Part shown: piece by piece, positions 4,329 through 7,878 of the stretch | How positions within the stretch are numbered: the stretch's first letter is position 1 | Layout: each line of letters starts with the position of its first letter | Source of the DNA: Candidatus Moraniibacteriota bacterium | Lineage (GTDB): Bacteria; Patescibacteriota; Minisyncoccia; Moranbacterales; GCA-2747515 | Direction: 5' to 3' | Assembly: GCA_027016355.1 (NCBI GenBank) | Contig: JALWAF010000126.1 | Coordinates: forward strand, 1-7,878 | DNA length: 7,878 nucleotides | Translations under genes and position numbers: made by a program | The notes under the pieces: model-generated | Told to the model about the DNA's origin: nothing | The model's input: the letters and a program-made list of their open reading frames with translations, nothing else | Database searches by the model: none

Positions 4329-6602
4329 ATGAAAATAAAAATTAGAAATATTTTTAATATTATTTTAGTTGCTTTTGTTTTGATGTCATTTCATAATGGT
4401 GTGTTTGCTGCAGAACAAAATGACGGACAAAATTTGACAGTGACCGTAGATAATAGTTCAATTATTGTTCCAGATACGCCAATTATTGCACAAGTCGATA
4501 ATATTACTACAAGTACAGTGGACCTTGATGTAAAAGTTGGAAGTAATTATGCAAATGAAATGCTTGAGTTTGTTGTAACAATTACGAATTTGTTTACTGG
4601 AGATGTGACAACTGCAAATTATACACAAGCTACAAACGCAAGTTCAGAAACAACTTTGGGTGTTGTAGGGCTAGACCCAGGGACACAATATCAGTTTGAA
4701 GTTAGGTACAGACGTAGTGGAGATGTATATAGTGATGATTCGTCTCCAGTAAATGCTACAACTCTTATTGATGCACCAGTCTTGGATTCTGTAGATGCAG
4801 TAACTGATAGTACTGCAGACCTTCATACTATTATTGACCCTGCATTTGTGGGAGCCACAATGGATTTTATTATTGCAGTTACCGATGGTGATGGTAATAC
4901 ATATACAGTACAGATGACGCAGAATGTTACAAGTATTAATGTGATATTGCCAGTAGATGATTTAGATTCAAATACAGATTATACATTTAAGGTAAAATAT
5001 GCTCGTGAGAATACATTAAATTTTAGTAATTATTCTAATGAAAAATCTATTACGACAGAAAATGAAGTAGATTTATCTAGACCGATTATTGAAAGTATTG
5101 ATAATGTTACAACACACTCTATGGATTTACTTGTTGATACAGGGGATCATAATAACAAGGATATGGATCTTGTAGTAAGAGTGGTAAATGAAAGTACGGG
5201 TGAGACGTTCACAGTTAATTTTAGTAAGACAACTGATAGTAATGGAAAAGTCATATTAGCTATTACTGGATTGGATCCAGATACTGTATATACTTTTAAA
5301 GTGAAATATTCATTAAATGGAGATGATAGAGAAAGTGCATATTCACCTGAAAAAAGCCAAAAAACAAATGCTATAGATGTGGTAGAGCCTACAGTAGAAA
5401 TATGTAATAATAATTCCACAATAGTTGTCTTGCAATCAGAACTACAATCATATTTGGATCAAGGAGCAATAGTTGGTCCATGCGAAGCTCCTAAAGATAT
5501 AAGAGTTGTTATTTGTTATAATGATTCAACAATTTCAATTTTACAATCAGAAGTTCAATCATATATTAATGATGGAGCTACGATTGGACAGTGTACTATT
5601 TCAGGAGGTTCTACTACTGTTGACGATCAGAATACAAGTATACATGATAATGATATAAAAAATAAGATTGCACCACAAGAATCAAAAAATATATATGAAA
5701 CAATTGCAGGAATTGGTGCTTTTGCTGGAGCGTCAATTGCATTAGCAGGTTCTGCGGTACCATTATTTGCTGCTATGCCAGGAGCATTTGGAAATTCCGT
5801 TTTTCTACATTTCTTAGAATTATTTGGTATAATTGGTCGCAGAAAGGAAGAGCGTAACTGGGGAGTTGTGTTTGATGTTCAGACACACATGCCAATTCCG
5901 GCAGTTAAAATTGTACTTCTGGATCAAATGGGTAAGGAGATGGCAACAACATATTCTGATAAGGATGGAAGATTTGGGTTTTTGGTTAATCCAGGTACAT
6001 ATGTAATTAATGTGTTTAAAAAAAATTATACATTAGTTACAGAAATGGGACATGATGATATTTATGGAAATTTATATGATGGTAAAGAAATTACAATTAA
6101 AGAGGATCATGTAATGTTGTCAAATATTGCAATGAAATCGGAAAATATAAATTGGCAAGAATATGCTGCTAAGAAATCAAAACAATATAAATCAAAATGG
6201 TCAATAGTCAAAAAATATTTTTTTACATCAATGTATTTTATAGGTTTTGTCGCAACTGCTATTATTACATATTTTTATCCATCTGTTTTTAACTTCGTCA
6301 TGTTAGGTGTTTATGTTATACTCTTTATTTATCAGAAATTCTTTAATAAAAAGAAATATGGTGTTATTGAAACACATGATGGAAAGCCAATTCCGTTTGC
6401 TATTGTAAATTTATATGATAAAAAAACAAATGAAAAACAAAATTTTGCAGTTACTGATTCAATCGGGCGATATTATCTTTTATCTGACAATGGTAAATAT
6501 GATTTGAAAGCAAAAGGTCAGCCAGTGAGTGGTACGAGTTTTGAAAAAGTTGGTGATATCCATGTTACCGATGGTATTGTAAGAAAGGATATTATTGTAT
6601 AA
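4329..6602 (+). CDS. Exported multidomain membrane protein: FnIII-like repeats plus carboxypeptidase-regulatory-like domains
   Basis: This 757-residue protein begins with a signal peptide (basic MKIKIR, hydrophobic core, likely cleavage after VFA at residue 27). Three fibronectin-III-like domains follow at about 50-145, 150-244 and 250-350. Each has a 'V(D)xVTTxSxDL' strand and a 'GLDPxTxYxFxVxY' signature. Two 37-residue-spaced copies of a cysteine motif follow, Cys359...Cys385 and Cys396...Cys422, related to the 'ICHNG...GPC' motif seen in surface proteins. A hydrophobic region lies at about 458-505. It is followed by a carboxypeptidase-regulatory/Cna-B-like beta domain (about 511-575), a membrane hairpin (about 632-675) and a second such domain (about 677-757). 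The mix suggests a cell-surface adhesin or envelope scaffold; no catalytic motif is seen. The ATG at 4329 gives an ideal signal peptide but has no strong ribosome-binding site. The gene appears monocistronic, ending at the palindromic terminator at 6619-6658. Confidence 0.85.
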   Translation: MKIKIRNIFNIILVAFVLMSFHNGVFAAEQNDGQNLTVTVDNSSIIVPDTPIIAQVDNITTSTVDLDVKVGSNYANEMLEFVVTITNLFTGDVTTANYTQATNASSETTLGVVGLDPGTQYQFEVRYRRSGDVYSDDSSPVNATTLIDAPVLDSVDAVTDSTADLHTIIDPAFVGATMDFIIAVTDGDGNTYTVQMTQNVTSINVILPVDDLDSNTDYTFKVKYARENTLNFSNYSNEKSITTENEVDLSRPIIESIDNVTTHSMDLLVDTGDHNNKDMDLVVRVVNESTGETFTVNFSKTTDSNGKVILAITGLDPDTVYTFKVKYSLNGDDRESAYSPEKSQKTNAIDVVEPTVEICNNNSTIVVLQSELQSYLDQGAIVGPCEAPKDIRVVICYNDSTISILQSEVQSYINDGATIGQCTISGGSTTVDDQNTSIHDNDIKNKIAPQESKNIYETIAGIGAFAGASIALAGSAVPLFAAMPGAFGNSVFLHFLELFGIIGRRKEERNWGVVFDVQTHMPIPAVKIVLLDQMGKEMATTYSDKDGRFGFLVNPGTYVINVFKKNYTLVTEMGHDDIYGNLYDGKEITIKEDHVMLSNIAMKSENINWQEYAAKKSKQYKSKWSIVKKYFFTSMYFIGFVATAIITYFYPSVFNFVMLGVYVILFIYQKFFNKKKYGVIETHDGKPIPFAIVNLYDKKTNEKQNFAVTDSIGRYYLLSDNGKYDLKAKGQPVSGTSFEKVGDIHVTDGIVRKDIIV
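5394..5594 (+). repeat. Internal coding repeat of a paired-cysteine motif (two copies, 111-bp period)
   Basis: Two 90-bp units (5394-5483 and 5505-5594) encode the same pattern: ICxN-x-STI followed by LQSE-x-QSY, an acidic DxGA turn and a closing G-x-C. The cysteines are 26 residues apart within each copy (359/385 and 396/422), consistent with one disulphide per copy outside the cell. The copies have diverged at the DNA level, so the duplication is not recent. Confidence 0.75.
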
Positions 6603-6618
6603 TGAATAATTTGTCTTG

Positions 6619-6658
6619 AACATAAAAAACTATCAATTAATTGATAGTTTTTTATGTT
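6619..6658. terminator. Perfect 40-bp palindrome, bidirectional terminator for convergent genes
   Basis: Positions 6619-6638 and 6639-6658 are exact reverse complements. In RNA this gives a stem of about 18 bp with a small loop. Each arm contains a run of six A or six T, so the 3' side of the hairpin is U-rich in either direction. It lies 17 bp after the stop of the exported protein gene and 75 bp beyond the stop of the opposing transglycosylase gene, so it probably ends both transcripts. Confidence 0.8.
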
Positions 6659-6732
6659 ATTATATATAAAATTTTAATTTAATAATTTTCATTTTTAAAA
6701 TGTAAGTGTTAAAAATAAAATACTCTTTAATT

Positions 6733-7878
6733 TTAAGTAGGTATTCGTATTTTAATTTCTTTTGGTATTGTTGTGATTGTAGATTGAATTGCTGGATTGA
6801 ATTGCTTTAACTTTTCTATATCAACTTTATATCTCTTTGCTATATTATTAAGTGTAATTTTTTTTGTGAACACGGTTTTGTTTACTGGTATTTCAATGTA
6901 AGACTGTTTATAGCCTAATAATTTTTTTTCTAGCCCTTGCTTTTTTATTACATCATATATTGCATAGAATTTTTCAGGATAATTGATATTTTCACTATAA
7001 CTGGATATCCTATCTATAGCTAAATCAACTTTTTGTTCTTTTGTTAGAGGGACTTTAAGTTTTTGACCTAATTTGATTTCAACTGAGGATAGATTGTTTA
7101 GAGTTTGTAATTCAAGTACTGTTGAGTTGTATTTTTTTGCTATTTCTGATAGTGTGTCACCAGATTTAATCTCCACTGAATCATTTGAAAGTATTTGTGA
7201 TATCTCAATATTTATTCTTGTTTCTAGCCATTTATTGAATCCAGTAAATGTAATAGGAGTACGTTCTTGAGGTATGATAATAGTTGAACCAAGTTTTAAA
7301 CTGGCAAGTTCTTTTTGAGTTAGTTCTTCATTCCCAAAATTTGCTTTGCGTAGCAATACTACAGAAGTATTGTATTTATCTGCAATTTTAGATAATGAGT
7401 CACCTTCTTTAACTACATGTATTGTGCGTGCACGAGGCTTAGTTTCTTGATCCTTTTTATTGAGATATTTAGCATATTTATTTATATAACCACCGTTGTA
7501 ATCCATTAATGCTAATTTCCACGAGTCTTCTTCGCTATTGTGGTGTATTTTGAAAAATCTATCAAAACTTTCACGTAGGTGCTTAGCGCACAATTCAGCA
7601 CTTTTTATAGGGTCACGGCGCTCGTCATAATATTTACTTACAGACATACCAAAAGCATTTAATTGAGCGGTATCTTTTGTTATTTGAAATGGACCGATTG
7701 CTGCCTTGTTGGACACGGCATTCATATTGAAGTTGGATTCAGCAATTGATAAATATATAAATTTTTCAGGTACATCATATTTTTTAAATTGCTCACGCAT
7801 CCCATTAAACCATGGTTGCATGCGCTCTAACCCTGCCACAAGACCTCTCTCATAATTTTTACCACCCAGAGTATATTC
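6733..7878 (-). CDS. MltD-like lytic transglycosylase with LysM domains (N-terminus outside window)
   Basis: The frame is open from the window edge at 7878 to a stop at 6733-6735, so 381 residues are visible and the start is missing. A GTG (7837-7839) and an ATG (7819-7821) occur in frame but lie inside the conserved domain and are unlikely starts. The SLT catalytic domain shows IYLSIAESNFN with the catalytic Glu at codon 7738-7740, AIGPFQITKDTA, YDERRDP and ALMDYNGGYIN, the ordered motifs of family 1 lytic transglycosylases close to MltD. These cut the MurNAc-GlcNAc bond to leave 1,6-anhydro ends. Two clear LysM domains that bind peptidoglycan follow (codons around 7425-7270 and 7179-7048). 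A third, degenerate LysM-like repeat lies at the C-terminus (about 6880-6736). It probably acts in the cell envelope in wall growth or remodelling. It converges on the exported protein gene, with which it shares a terminator. Confidence 0.9.
   Translation of the reverse strand, partial: EYTLGGKNYERGLVAGLERMQPWFNGMREQFKKYDVPEKFIYLSIAESNFNMNAVSNKAAIGPFQITKDTAQLNAFGMSVSKYYDERRDPIKSAELCAKHLRESFDRFFKIHHNSEEDSWKLALMDYNGGYINKYAKYLNKKDQETKPRARTIHVVKEGDSLSKIADKYNTSVVLLRKANFGNEELTQKELASLKLGSTIIIPQERTPITFTGFNKWLETRINIEISQILSNDSVEIKSGDTLSEIAKKYNSTVLELQTLNNLSSVEIKLGQKLKVPLTKEQKVDLAIDRISSYSENINYPEKFYAIYDVIKKQGLEKKLLGYKQSYIEIPVNKTVFTKKITLNNIAKRYKVDIEKLKQFNPAIQSTITTIPKEIKIRIPT

Noticed and set aside
5147..5419. 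Minus-strand 90-codon frame
   Set aside because: It is antisense to the third FnIII-like domain of the exported protein and has no recognisable features.
7073..7270. Plus-strand 65-codon frame
   Set aside because: It is antisense to a LysM domain of the transglycosylase gene.
1..7878. Recoded TGA (glycine) as in Gracilibacteria/SR1
   Set aside because: All long genes stay open under the standard code and none is broken by TGA in a way that recoding would repair.
1..7878. CRISPR array or insertion sequence
   Set aside because: No regularly spaced direct repeats and no transposase or terminal inverted repeats were seen.

Overview
The window is strongly AT-rich bacterial DNA using the standard stop codons. 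Genes have weak or no Shine-Dalgarno sequences but several clear sigma70-type promoters. The gene style points to a Candidate Phyla Radiation (Patescibacteria, Parcubacteria-like) genome: a long exported protein combining fibronectin-III-like repeats, paired-cysteine motifs, hydrophobic segments and carboxypeptidase-regulatory-like domains; a MltD-like transglycosylase with LysM repeats; a small membrane-anchored FxLYD protein; and a tRNA gene with no encoded CCA. This assignment is inferred from gene style, not from a marker gene.

Left half (1 to about 4143) looks like the right-hand part of an integrated element. It contains, from left to right: the N-terminal part of a KAP-family P-loop NTPase (minus strand, cut by the window edge); a bidirectional terminator; a small membrane-anchored FxLYD-type protein (minus strand); a compact, pseudoknot-capable structured RNA in the leader of that gene; a divergent control region with two good promoters and tandem hexamers; a MerR-like regulator (plus strand); and a large serine recombinase (plus strand). 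The last 12 codons and the stop codon of the recombinase lie inside a tRNA-Glu(UUC) gene on the opposite strand, the usual geometry of an integrase next to its attachment site. No second copy of the tRNA end is visible, so the other boundary, if it exists, lies left of the window.

Right half (about 4144 to 7878) looks like host chromosome: the tRNA-Glu promoter, which overlaps the promoter region of a divergent gene for a large exported membrane protein; a perfect 40-bp palindromic terminator shared by two converging genes; and the C-terminal part of a lytic transglycosylase with LysM domains (minus strand, cut by the window edge).

The most interesting unexplained item is the structured RNA at 1129-1233 (minus strand). 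It has two GAAA-capped hairpins, a 15-bp enclosing stem followed by a U-rich tract, and a 10-bp upstream pairing into its interior. A competing hairpin could make it a transcriptional switch. The recombinase/tRNA overlap is the second.
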